Positions 35,332 through 43,391 of a stretch of 64,000 nucleotides of DNA are shown here, piece after piece. This stretch comes from Pedobacter ginsenosidimutans. GTDB lineage: Bacteria; Bacteroidota; Bacteroidia; Sphingobacteriales; Sphingobacteriaceae. Position 1 is the first letter of the stretch. Each line of letters begins with the position of its first letter. Location of the stretch: NCBI RefSeq assembly GCF_001442625.1, contig NZ_LMZQ01000005.1, positions 248,001 through 312,000 of the forward strand, in the 5' to 3' direction. Below the pieces are notes generated by a model, which was not told the origin of the DNA, did no database searches, and was given only the letters and a program-made list of their open reading frames with translations. The translations under genes and the position numbers were made by a program.

Positions 35332-35511
35332 ATGAAAAACAAAAAATTAGAAAAAAGAACACAGTTTATCTTTAAGAAAAAAACTATTATTAATTTAGAT
35401 AATGACCAGTTGAGGAGAATTAATGGAGGAAGTAATCCTACAGGAGGAGGCCATTCAGGAAATCCACAATGTGATGAACTAAAAACGGTAAATCAAACGG
35501 TAAGTGGTTAA
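35332..35511 (+). CDS. GG-leader natural-product/pheromone precursor, 59 aa
   Basis: ATG at 35332. The leader has LEKRTQFIFKKKTIINLDND then QLRRINGG at residues 26-33, the pattern of the Bacteroidota GG-type precursor family (TIGR04149-like). The predicted mature peptide has 26 residues, is polar, rich in Gly, Ser, Thr and Asn, with a single Cys (PQCDELKTVNQTVSG). No lanthionine, radical SAM or other modifying enzyme is nearby. It sits 71 bp before an S41 peptidase and then LytS/LytTR genes, so a secreted signal peptide is a reasonable guess. Confidence 0.75.
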   Translation: MKNKKLEKRTQFIFKKKTIINLDNDQLRRINGGSNPTGGGHSGNPQCDELKTVNQTVSG

Positions 35512-35582
35512 GAGATAACTGAAGCTAACAATTATAGTTTACACTTTCATTCTTAATGTAAACTATAATCATCCCACTAACT

Positions 35583-36995
35583 ATGAAAAATATCATCTTA
35601 TCTGTTTTGTTGTTCTTTTCCTTTAATAACTTATGGGCACAGAACTGCAACTGCTCTGATAACTTTCGTTACCTTACCAATAGGATAACGAAAAATTATG
35701 TGGGTTTTAAAGATAAGATTACAATAAAAAATCAGCAACAATTTCAAAAATTCACCGATAGCCTGCAAAAAGTAGCCGACAGATCAAATGCTTATAAATG
35801 TTTGAATTTAGGCAGAGAATGGCTCGCCTTTTTTAAGGATAAACATATATCATTTGGAATGGAGTTTGATAAATTAAATCCTGATTCTGTGAGACATTTT
35901 TTTTCAATGGAGGAAAAAACTAGCTGGACAGAAAACGTTTTTAAATCTTACCTCGCACAAAACAAAGAAAGCATTGATAGTATTGAAGGGATTTGGAGCT
36001 TTGGCATATATGAAGTTGGAATTATTAAAGACATAAAGCCTAATCAGTTTATTGGCTTTATATTAAAGGCAGATTCGATCAGATGGATGCCACAACAAAT
36101 TAAGTTTAAATTGATAAAAAAAGATAGTCAATATCAAACAATGTTCTTTAACGGAGGCGATCACTCAGAACAACACCCTATACTTTTAAAGAATGGTGAC
36201 ACCCTAAATTTTGGGATCTTTGGCAAGTGGATAAAAAGCCCTAAAACTAAGCAAAAGACGCTACAACCAATAACTGTGAATAATAGCGCCCCATCATTTA
36301 GCATTCTTGATCAGAAAACCTCACTCATTAAACTCCCATCATTTAATTCTAAATATAAAACTCAAATCGATAGTTTAATTCTTAAAAACAAGCATCAAAT
36401 TGACCGTACTGAGCATTTGATTCTTGATGTAAGGGATAACTCTGGAGGTTCGACTAAGTGCTTTGAGAAACTATTGCCTTATTTATACACCAATCCCATA
36501 AAAGTGGATGGAGGAATTGTTTTGGCCACAGAGGACAATATACGCGATTGTTACGAAATAGATTATCCTAATATTTCTAAGCAGAGTAAGATAGAAATGA
36601 AAAATGATGTTAAGAAATTAAGAGCTCACCTAGAAGAGCACTATCTTTTGTATAAAGAATATAGAATAAAGTTTTCGAAGGTTTTAAAAAATCCGTCGCG
36701 GGTCTCAATTATAATTAATGAGAATACGGCAAGCAGCGCTGAACTTTTCATATTAAGAGCAGAACAAAGTAAAAAAGTGGTTTTATATGGCAGTAACACA
36801 TCAGGCGCAGTTGACTATGGTGAAACTGTACTTATAAAATTACCATGTAACTTTTACTCTCTTAGTTATCCTGCTAGCAAATCACTACATAGCGTAAAGC
36901 GACCACTAGACAATGTAGGTATTACACCTAATGTAAAAATACCTAGCGATACAACTAATTGGGTTGAATTTGTAAGAACATATTTTTTTAAATGA
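35583..36995 (+). CDS. S41 family peptidase (C-terminal processing type), exported
   Basis: 470 residues with a signal peptide (KNIILSVLLFFSFNNLWAQ). The S41 core begins near residue 250 with LIKLPSF, then ILDVRDNSGGS and the nucleophile region INENTASSAELFILRAEQ, followed by SKKVVLYGSNTSGA, which would supply the catalytic lysine. There is no obvious PDZ domain. The end is GITPNVKIPSD. It acts in the periplasm or on the cell surface. Position between a GG peptide and a two-component system suggests peptide maturation or turnover. A decayed paralogue lies upstream. Confidence 0.85.
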   Translation: MKNIILSVLLFFSFNNLWAQNCNCSDNFRYLTNRITKNYVGFKDKITIKNQQQFQKFTDSLQKVADRSNAYKCLNLGREWLAFFKDKHISFGMEFDKLNPDSVRHFFSMEEKTSWTENVFKSYLAQNKESIDSIEGIWSFGIYEVGIIKDIKPNQFIGFILKADSIRWMPQQIKFKLIKKDSQYQTMFFNGGDHSEQHPILLKNGDTLNFGIFGKWIKSPKTKQKTLQPITVNNSAPSFSILDQKTSLIKLPSFNSKYKTQIDSLILKNKHQIDRTEHLILDVRDNSGGSTKCFEKLLPYLYTNPIKVDGGIVLATEDNIRDCYEIDYPNISKQSKIEMKNDVKKLRAHLEEHYLLYKEYRIKFSKVLKNPSRVSIIINENTASSAELFILRAEQSKKVVLYGSNTSGAVDYGETVLIKLPCNFYSLSYPASKSLHSVKRPLDNVGITPNVKIPSDTTNWVEFVRTYFFK

Positions 36996-38125
36996 TAAAT
37001 ACAAAGAAGAATTACAGGGTATTTATATATCATTTGGTTTTTTGGATAGCTTATATGCTATTAGGCAATCTACTGGAATACCCCTTAGATCCAGAAGGAT
37101 TTGTTTTTAGCCCGATTGATATATTAATCTCTCAGCTGCCAAACATTTGTACAGTATACGTGTGTATTTTAGTTTGCAAAAAATTTGCCAGTCCAATAAA
37201 ACCGCTTTTACTTATTTTGGGAACTGTATTTGCTTTTACAGTTTGTTTTTTACTATGGTACATCACAAGTTACCATATAAGGCCTCATTTTACGGTGAAT
37301 GGTCCAAAATCCCCTCCATTTAATTTTTTAAATTATGGAGCTGCGGTATTATGGGTTTTCATAAAGTATTCTATTTTGGGCTTTGGGTATTATTTTGCCT
37401 CTGAAGGAATTAAACGCGAACGAAAACTACGCCTTATCGAAAAAGAAAAACATGAAGCAGAATATGCTTTTCTCCGTGCACAGATTAATCCTCACTTTTT
37501 AAACAACACCCTTAATTTCTTTTTCGCAAAGTCTTTACCCTTGTCAGAAGAATTGGCCGATGGGATCATGATCCTCAGCAAAATTATGCGTTACTCCTTA
37601 GAAATAGATAAAGATGATCGCATGACCTTAATAGATGAGGAAATTGAGCACATTAAAAATGTAATTAAAATTAATCAACTTCGCTTCAATAACAAGTTGC
37701 AGATTGATTTTAATGTGAATGGGAATACTGATAACATACGACTGATCCCATTAATTCTAATTACCATTGTAGAGAATATCTTAAAACATGGCAGTTGTAC
37801 AGATAAGTTGCACCCTGTTAAAATAACCTTAAGCATTAACGAAATCGATCATAATATCCATTTAAGCACTTGGAACAAAAAGAAAAAAGGGCCTAAAGAA
37901 CTCTCGAGTGGTATAGGTATGGAAAACATAAAAAAACGCCTTACCAATCATTACAATAAGGGATTTGCTTTAAATATTAACGAAACCGAGCTTGATTATA
38001 GTCTCGAGTTAGTTTTACCTTATAATAAAGCGACCGATCATCAAGAAAAACCAAGTCCATCTGATAATTTAGGTTTTTTAGAGCATTTCAAGTTACCGCA
38101 AATTAAACCTCAACCATACGCCTAA
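36992..38125 (+). CDS. LytS-type sensor histidine kinase (His_kinase family)
   Basis: 377 residues. Four hydrophobic helices fill residues 10-135 (for example FIYHLVFWIAYMLLGNLLEY). The kinase core starts with LRAQINPHFLNNTLNFFF, the H-box of the YehU/LytS group, and has an HATPase part with ITIVENILKHG and SGIGMENIKKRL. There is no large periplasmic domain, as expected for sensors that detect peptides or membrane state through helices. It overlaps the S41 gene by 4 bp and the regulator by 1 bp. Confidence 0.92.
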   Translation: MINTKKNYRVFIYHLVFWIAYMLLGNLLEYPLDPEGFVFSPIDILISQLPNICTVYVCILVCKKFASPIKPLLLILGTVFAFTVCFLLWYITSYHIRPHFTVNGPKSPPFNFLNYGAAVLWVFIKYSILGFGYYFASEGIKRERKLRLIEKEKHEAEYAFLRAQINPHFLNNTLNFFFAKSLPLSEELADGIMILSKIMRYSLEIDKDDRMTLIDEEIEHIKNVIKINQLRFNNKLQIDFNVNGNTDNIRLIPLILITIVENILKHGSCTDKLHPVKITLSINEIDHNIHLSTWNKKKKGPKELSSGIGMENIKKRLTNHYNKGFALNINETELDYSLELVLPYNKATDHQEKPSPSDNLGFLEHFKLPQIKPQPYA

Positions 38126-38850
38126 TGATTAACTGCATCATTGTTGATGACGAAGACCATGCCATTGAAGTAATACAACATTACCTGAAATCTGTTGCCG
38201 CAATACAGATCACCGCAACATTTACCAATCCGATTGATGCCCTAAGTTTTTTAAGCAGCAACCCGGTAGATCTCATTTTTTTAGATATTCATATGCCAGA
38301 GATATCGGGCATTGATTTCATCCAAACGATGAACAACAAAGACGTACAGGTGATACTTACTACTGCCTATAAAGAGTTTGCCACTGCCGGTTTTGATCTT
38401 GATGTAGTTGATTATTTAGTTAAACCCATCCCTTTGCCCCGCTTTTTACAAGCCATAAATAAAGCGCAAAAGATTATTAACACTAAAAAAGTTCATCCCC
38501 CCGTGAAGCACCAGGATGACGATTATTTCATGGTTAAAACAGAGGCTAAAGGTAAAATGCTGAAAATTAATATTGCCGAAATTGATTTTATTGAAGGCAT
38601 GAAAAATTATATTGCTTTCCACCATAATGGGATTAGAACGCTTGCCCTGCTAACCATGAAAGATGTAGAGGAAAGATTGCCCAAAGCACAATTTATCCGG
38701 GTGCAGAAATCGTTTATAGTAGCGCTTAATAAAATCACATCTATAGATGGAAACAGGATTATTTTAAAAGGTATTTCTGCAGAAATATTGATAGGGGAAA
38801 CTTACCGTAAAGATTTTTTAGACATGATGAAGCAAAAGCTACTTTTGTAA
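38125..38850 (+). CDS. LytTR response regulator
   Basis: 241 residues. Receiver domain: IIVDDEDHA, phospho-acceptor Asp in LIFLDIHMPEISG, TTAYKEFA and DYLVKPIP. The LytTR DNA-binding domain (about 140-240) has IAEIDFIEGMKNYIAFH and FIRVQKSFIVALNKI. It is coupled to the kinase by a TAATG overlap. The same family (AgrA, PlnC, ComE) controls bacteriocin and quorum-sensing operons in Gram-positives; control of the peptide genes here is an inference. Confidence 0.93.
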   Translation: MINCIIVDDEDHAIEVIQHYLKSVAAIQITATFTNPIDALSFLSSNPVDLIFLDIHMPEISGIDFIQTMNNKDVQVILTTAYKEFATAGFDLDVVDYLVKPIPLPRFLQAINKAQKIINTKKVHPPVKHQDDDYFMVKTEAKGKMLKINIAEIDFIEGMKNYIAFHHNGIRTLALLTMKDVEERLPKAQFIRVQKSFIVALNKITSIDGNRIILKGISAEILIGETYRKDFLDMMKQKLLL

Positions 38851-38853
38851 CCA

Positions 38854-38898
38854 GCATTGACAACTTTCTTGCCACCCTGTTAGTAAAGTTGTCAACTC
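38854..38898. repeat. 45-bp palindromic element, right copy (inverted)
   Basis: TTGACAACTTT and AAAGTTGTCAA form the stem. Its reverse complement aligns with 29826-29870 over the full 45 bp, loop included. It begins three bases after the LytTR stop codon, so it may also end transcription. Confidence 0.7.
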
Positions 38899-39081
38899 CT
38901 CTTATCCAAAATACCAGCATTTTAACCACAACTTCTTTAAAATTACCTGCTCATTGGCTTCGGCCTCCAGACTTCTGTCTCTGACTATTCCAGTCAAACG
39001 TTTGCTCTATTTTCTTTACAGAATAATAGAATTGCCTACCCCAAAAAGCGTTATCTTTGTCCAAATCATAAAAAATAAAAT

Positions 39082-40716
39082 ATGCTTAAAGGATTTTTTA
39101 ACGTACCCACTCCGGTAAACGAACCTATATTAAATTATGGCCCAGGCAGTAAAGAACGTGCACTTTTAAAAGAAGCACTTGCAGAGGCACGCTCACACCA
39201 ACAAGACATTCCGATGTATATTGGCGGCAAACAAGTTCATACCCAAAAAAAGGGGAAAGTTGTTCCACCACACGATCACCAACATATTTTAGCTCAATTT
39301 AGCATTGGCGACAAAACCCATATTACACAAGCTATTGATGCTGCTTTAGCGGCAAAAGAAGATTGGGAAAACCTAGCCTGGGAACACCGTGCTGCAATTT
39401 TCTTAAAAGCTGCCGACCTAATTGCAGGTAAATACCGTTACAAATTAAATGCTGCAACCATGCTAGGCCAAAGCAAAAATGCCTACCAGGCTGAAATTGA
39501 TGCAGCATGTGAGCTTATCGATTTCTTACGTTTTAACGTAAGCTACATGGTAGATATTTACAAACAACAACCTCCTGTTTCTCCTCGTGGAAGCTGGAAC
39601 CGTGTTGAACAACGCCCGTTAGAAGGCTTTGTTTTCGCCCTTACTCCTTTCAACTTTACTGCAATTGCTGCTAATTTACCCGCATCAGCAGCTATGATGG
39701 GTAATGTTGTGGTTTGGAAACCTGCTGATACCCAAGTTTACGCTGCTAACCTTTTAATGGAAATTTTCCGTGAAGCAGGTGTGCCTGATGGCGTAATTAA
39801 CCTAGTATATGCTGATGGACCTGAAACTGGTGAAGTGATTTTTAACCACCCTGATTTTGCAGGTATCCACTTTACAGGCTCTACAAAGGTTTTTCAGGAA
39901 ATCTGGAAAACAATTGGAACAAACATCCACAAATACAAATCGTATCCACGTATTGTTGGCGAAACCGGCGGTAAAGATTTTATCCTGGTTCACCCATCTG
40001 CACAAACAAAAGCAGCAAGTACAGCAATTGTTCGTGGTGCTTTCGAATACCAGGGACAAAAATGTTCGGCGGCTAGTCGTGTTTATATTGCAGAAAGCCT
40101 TTGGCCAGAAATTAAAGAGCAGATGTTAACTGATCTTGCCAGCTTTAAAATGGGCGGGACAGAAGATTTTGGCAACTTTATTAATGCTGTTATCGATGAG
40201 CGTTCTTTTGATAAATTAGCAAAATATATCGATCAGGCTAAAAAAGATAAAGGTGTAGAAATTATCGCTGGTGGTAACTACGATAAGAGTAAAGGTTATT
40301 TCATCGAACCAACTGTTCTAGTGGTTGATGACCCGAAATATACAACCATGTGCGAAGAGTTGTTCGGCCCTGTTTTAACGGTTTATATTTACGCAGATAA
40401 AAATTTCGACCAGATTTTAGAAGTAATCGATACTACCTCGCCTTATGCCTTAACTGGTGCTTTAATAGCACAAGATAGATATGCAATTGAAAAAGCAAGT
40501 CATGCGCTACGCAATTCGGCCGGTAACTTTTACATCAACGATAAGTGTACAGGTGCTGTTGTAGGTCAACAGCCATTTGGCGGCGCAAGAGGCTCCGGTA
40601 CAAATGATAAAGCGGGCTCGATGATCAATTTATTGCGTTGGGTTTCTCCACGTACCATTAAAGAGGTTTTCGAATCGCCAACTGATTACCGTTACCCATT
40701 CTTAGCAGAAGACTAA
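39082..40716 (+). CDS. pruA: L-glutamate gamma-semialdehyde (1-pyrroline-5-carboxylate) dehydrogenase
   Basis: 544 residues, the length of the stand-alone P5C dehydrogenase type found in Bacteroidota and eukaryotes. Features: FALTPFNFTAIAANLPASAA, HFTGSTKVF (NAD loop), VGETGGKDF (general base Glu) and YQGQKCSAASRVY with the catalytic Cys; PFGGARGSGTNDKAG near the end. It oxidises glutamate semialdehyde to glutamate with NAD+, the last step of proline (and ornithine) breakdown. No proline dehydrogenase gene is adjacent. A terminator follows. Confidence 0.96.
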   Translation: MLKGFFNVPTPVNEPILNYGPGSKERALLKEALAEARSHQQDIPMYIGGKQVHTQKKGKVVPPHDHQHILAQFSIGDKTHITQAIDAALAAKEDWENLAWEHRAAIFLKAADLIAGKYRYKLNAATMLGQSKNAYQAEIDAACELIDFLRFNVSYMVDIYKQQPPVSPRGSWNRVEQRPLEGFVFALTPFNFTAIAANLPASAAMMGNVVVWKPADTQVYAANLLMEIFREAGVPDGVINLVYADGPETGEVIFNHPDFAGIHFTGSTKVFQEIWKTIGTNIHKYKSYPRIVGETGGKDFILVHPSAQTKAASTAIVRGAFEYQGQKCSAASRVYIAESLWPEIKEQMLTDLASFKMGGTEDFGNFINAVIDERSFDKLAKYIDQAKKDKGVEIIAGGNYDKSKGYFIEPTVLVVDDPKYTTMCEELFGPVLTVYIYADKNFDQILEVIDTTSPYALTGALIAQDRYAIEKASHALRNSAGNFYINDKCTGAVVGQQPFGGARGSGTNDKAGSMINLLRWVSPRTIKEVFESPTDYRYPFLAED

Positions 40717-40729
40717 TAGCACAATATAT

Positions 40730-40760
40730 AAGGCCAGACATCATTGTTTGGCCTTTTTTA
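40730..40760 (+). terminator. Rho-independent terminator of pruA
   Basis: AGGCCAGAC pairs with GTTTGGCCT (one G-T pair) around a short loop, followed by six T. The TTG that opens the longest frame of the sulfatase gene lies in this hairpin, which supports the later ATG start at 40787. Confidence 0.75.
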
Positions 40761-40786
40761 TGCCTAACCGAATACCATTTCTAACC

Positions 40787-42295
40787 ATGAATCACAAATT
40801 TTTATTATCCCTCATTATTGGCCTCGCCAGCTTTAACTTTTACGCCACAGCACAAAAGAAACCCAATGTAATTATCATCTATGCAGACGATTTGGGTTAT
40901 GGCGACCTCAGTTGTTACGGCGCAACAAAAATTAAAACCCCAAATATCGACGCCCTGGCAAAGCAAGGGCTGCGATTTACCAATGGTCACGCAACCGCAT
41001 CTACCTGTACACCTTCACGCTATTCCCTAATGACGGGAAGATATGCATGGCGTAAAAAAGGAACAGGTGTATTGCCAGGCGATGCGGCATTGATTATCCC
41101 AACAGGTAATAGTTCCCTACCATCAATTTTTCAGCAGGCTGGTTATAAAACAGGTCTTGTTGGCAAATGGCACTTAGGCTTGGGCAATGCAGTAGAAAAA
41201 GACTGGAACAAAGAAGTAAAGCCCGGGCCAAAAGAAGTTGGTTTTGATTATTCCTTTATTTTCCCGGCTACGGCCGATAGGGTCCCAACTGTTTTTATGG
41301 AGAATCAACTGGTTGTAGGTTTAGATCCTAAAGATCCGATTACAGTTGATTATAAAAATCCTATCGGTACCGATCCAACAGGGAAAGACCATCCGGAACT
41401 GTTAAAAATGCCTGCTGAAGCTAATCATGGGCATAACCAAACCATTGTAAACGGTATTGGCCGTATTGGTTATATGCAGGGAGGCAAACTTGCCCGCTGG
41501 ACTGATGAGGAAATTCCGTTTACCTTTTTAACCAAAGCGAAAAATTTTATCGAAGATCATAAACAGGAACCTTTTTTCCTGTATTATGCGTTAACAGAAC
41601 CGCATGTACCACGCTTATCTGCCACTATGTTTAAAGGGAAAAGTGAATTGGGTAATCGTGGTGATGTAATTTTACAACTGGATTGGGCGGTTGGCGAAAT
41701 AACAAAACAACTAAAATACCTTGGCCTTGATAAAAATACGATGATCATTTTCAGTAGCGACAATGGTCCTGTAATTATGGATGGCTACGAAGATCAAGGT
41801 TTCGAAAAATTAAATGGCCATACACCTGCAGGTAGTTTACGCGGAGGAAAATACAGCATTTTAGAAGGTGGCACACGCGAACCTTTTATTATTTCGTGGC
41901 CAGCAAAAATCAAACCGGGTGTTTCTGGGGCCTTGGTATCGCAAATTGATTTCTTAGCCTCATTTGCCAGTTTTTTCAATGTAGAAAGTAAAAACGCAAT
42001 TGATAGTAAAAATGTATGGAATGCCTTTACTGGAAAAGACCAAAAAGGCCGTGATTTTTTTATCGAACAGAGTAATCAACTGGCAATTGTTAAAGATAAC
42101 TGGAAATATATCAGGCCATCAAAGGGAGAAGCTTTTTATAAGCTTACCCATACCGATAGCGGAAACCTGCCAACAGCACAATTGTATAACTTAAATGATG
42201 ATTTGGGCGAAAAAAACAACCTTGCCCTAAAATATCCGGAGAAGATAAAAGAATTGGAAACTTTATTAAGTAGCGAAGAAGCGAAAACTAGATAA
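40787..42295 (+). CDS. Sulfatase (formylglycine-dependent, arylsulfatase-like), secreted
   Basis: 502 residues from ATG 40787; a signal peptide (NHKFLLSLIIGLASFNFYATA) begins right there. IIYADDLGYGDLSCYG gives the metal-binding aspartates, and CTPSRYSLMTGR is the Cys-type sulfatase motif whose Cys becomes formylglycine. GKWHLGLG and FSSDNGP complete the site. It likely removes sulfate from glycans or aryl sulfates in the periplasm. No anaerobic maturase gene or PUL genes are adjacent. Confidence 0.93.
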   Translation: MNHKFLLSLIIGLASFNFYATAQKKPNVIIIYADDLGYGDLSCYGATKIKTPNIDALAKQGLRFTNGHATASTCTPSRYSLMTGRYAWRKKGTGVLPGDAALIIPTGNSSLPSIFQQAGYKTGLVGKWHLGLGNAVEKDWNKEVKPGPKEVGFDYSFIFPATADRVPTVFMENQLVVGLDPKDPITVDYKNPIGTDPTGKDHPELLKMPAEANHGHNQTIVNGIGRIGYMQGGKLARWTDEEIPFTFLTKAKNFIEDHKQEPFFLYYALTEPHVPRLSATMFKGKSELGNRGDVILQLDWAVGEITKQLKYLGLDKNTMIIFSSDNGPVIMDGYEDQGFEKLNGHTPAGSLRGGKYSILEGGTREPFIISWPAKIKPGVSGALVSQIDFLASFASFFNVESKNAIDSKNVWNAFTGKDQKGRDFFIEQSNQLAIVKDNWKYIRPSKGEAFYKLTHTDSGNLPTAQLYNLNDDLGEKNNLALKYPEKIKELETLLSSEEAKTR

Positions 42296-42407
42296 AACAG
42301 ATCGGTTGTTCGATTGCCCTGACCAACTCGATTTATACAACACCGTTTAAAGATGTAAAACCAATCTTCTTTTATGCTGTTTTATATAAATAGCTTAAAA
42401 GAAGATC

Positions 42408-42668
42408 ATGGAAAACACAAAAGATAACAACAAAAATCTGGGCAATAAAAATGCTGATAACAGCGCCAATAAAACGAATATGCCCGATCAGCAGGTGCCG
42501 CGCCACCGGAGCAACGATAACGAAAAGAAAAATAGTGTTGAAACTGAAGCAGGTAACCTCGGCAGAGATTTCGGAATGGGCGATTTTGGTTCGGAAGAAG
42601 CAAGAACAGATGCCGAAAAAGGTAATAAGGGAGAAGCAGGAAATATGCCCAATACCACAAAAAAATAA
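42408..42668 (+). CDS. Small hydrophilic, probably disordered protein
   Basis: 86 residues, almost without hydrophobic segments and rich in Asn, Lys, Glu and Gly (NKNADNSANKTN; EEARTDAEKGNKGEAGN). No signal or domain. Such proteins in Bacteroidota resemble stress-related hydrophilins, but I assign no function. Other-strand and other-frame ORFs over the same bases are longer or similar in length; I prefer this one for its ATG, natural composition and placement 112 bp after the sulfatase. Confidence 0.55.
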   Translation: MENTKDNNKNLGNKNADNSANKTNMPDQQVPRHRSNDNEKKNSVETEAGNLGRDFGMGDFGSEEARTDAEKGNKGEAGNMPNTTKK

Positions 42669-42696
42669 AAGCCCCCGATGTAAAATCGGGAGCTTT
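42660..42696 (-). terminator. Terminator of the carbonic anhydrase operon (possibly bidirectional)
   Basis: AAAGC-CCCGAT pairs with ATCGGG-GCTTT with a bulged base. Read on the minus strand it is followed by CTTTTATTTTTTT, a good U-tract. It also closes the hydrophilic-protein gene on the plus strand. Confidence 0.7.
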
Positions 42697-42732
42697 CCCT
42701 AACAACTAAAAATAGCACTTATTATAGTGCTT

Positions 42733-43389
42733 TTATCCTACTTTAAACGCAGGGGCAACATCATCAAGACAAGTACAGGTTACTTTTAAGTCTTTAATGA
42801 TTCCTGTTTTTAAACTATATACCCAGGCATGTACCGCTAGCTCCTGGCCATTGGCCCAGGCGCTTTGTACAATTGATGTATTGGTTACATTTGCAGCACC
42901 CTCAATGGCATTTAATTCAACTAAGCGATCAAAACGCTGATCAGGATCTTTGATTGTCGCCATTTCACGTTCGTGCGTGCGGTATACATCGCGGATATTT
43001 CTCAACCAGTTATCAATAATTCCAACCTGTTTATTGCCTAATGCAGCTTTCACGCCACCACAGCCATAATGACCACAAACAATAACGTGTTTTACCTTTA
43101 ATACATTAATAGAATAATCAAGCACTGAAAGTAAATTCATATCGGTATGCACTACCACATTGGCGATGTTTCTATGTACAAAAATATCGCCGGGTTTGGT
43201 ATTTGTGATCTGGTTTGCAGGCACACGGCTATCAGAACAGCCAATCCACAATACAGGCGGACTTTGACCTTCAGATAGTTTATCAAAAAAAGCAGGATCA
43301 CTGTCAATCGTATCTTTAACCCAGTCTTTATTTCCTTGCAATAAGCTATCGTATGTTATATCTTTCGTTTCTATTGTTTTTGCGCACAT
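42733..43389 (-). CDS. can: Beta-class carbonic anhydrase
   Basis: 218 residues. WIGCSDSRVPANQ holds the first zinc Cys and the Asp-Arg dyad; VCGHYGCGGVKAAL holds the zinc His and second Cys; HRNIANVV is also typical. It interconverts CO2 and bicarbonate in the cytoplasm. The gene directly follows a SulP transporter with a 2-bp gap, which argues that the transporter carries bicarbonate. Confidence 0.95.
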   Translation of the reverse strand: MCAKTIETKDITYDSLLQGNKDWVKDTIDSDPAFFDKLSEGQSPPVLWIGCSDSRVPANQITNTKPGDIFVHRNIANVVVHTDMNLLSVLDYSINVLKVKHVIVCGHYGCGGVKAALGNKQVGIIDNWLRNIRDVYRTHEREMATIKDPDQRFDRLVELNAIEGAANVTNTSIVQSAWANGQELAVHAWVYSLKTGIIKDLKVTCTCLDDVAPAFKVG

Positions 43390-43391
43390 AA

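Noticed and set aside
35332..35511. Lanthipeptide precursor
   Set aside because: The GG leader fits, and Ser/Thr with one Cys are present, but no lanthionine synthetase or other modifying enzyme is encoded nearby.
42406..42718. Minus-strand and other-frame ORFs over the hydrophilic-protein gene
   Set aside because: They are aromatic/cysteine-rich mirror translations of a Lys/Asn/Glu-rich gene and cross a terminator.
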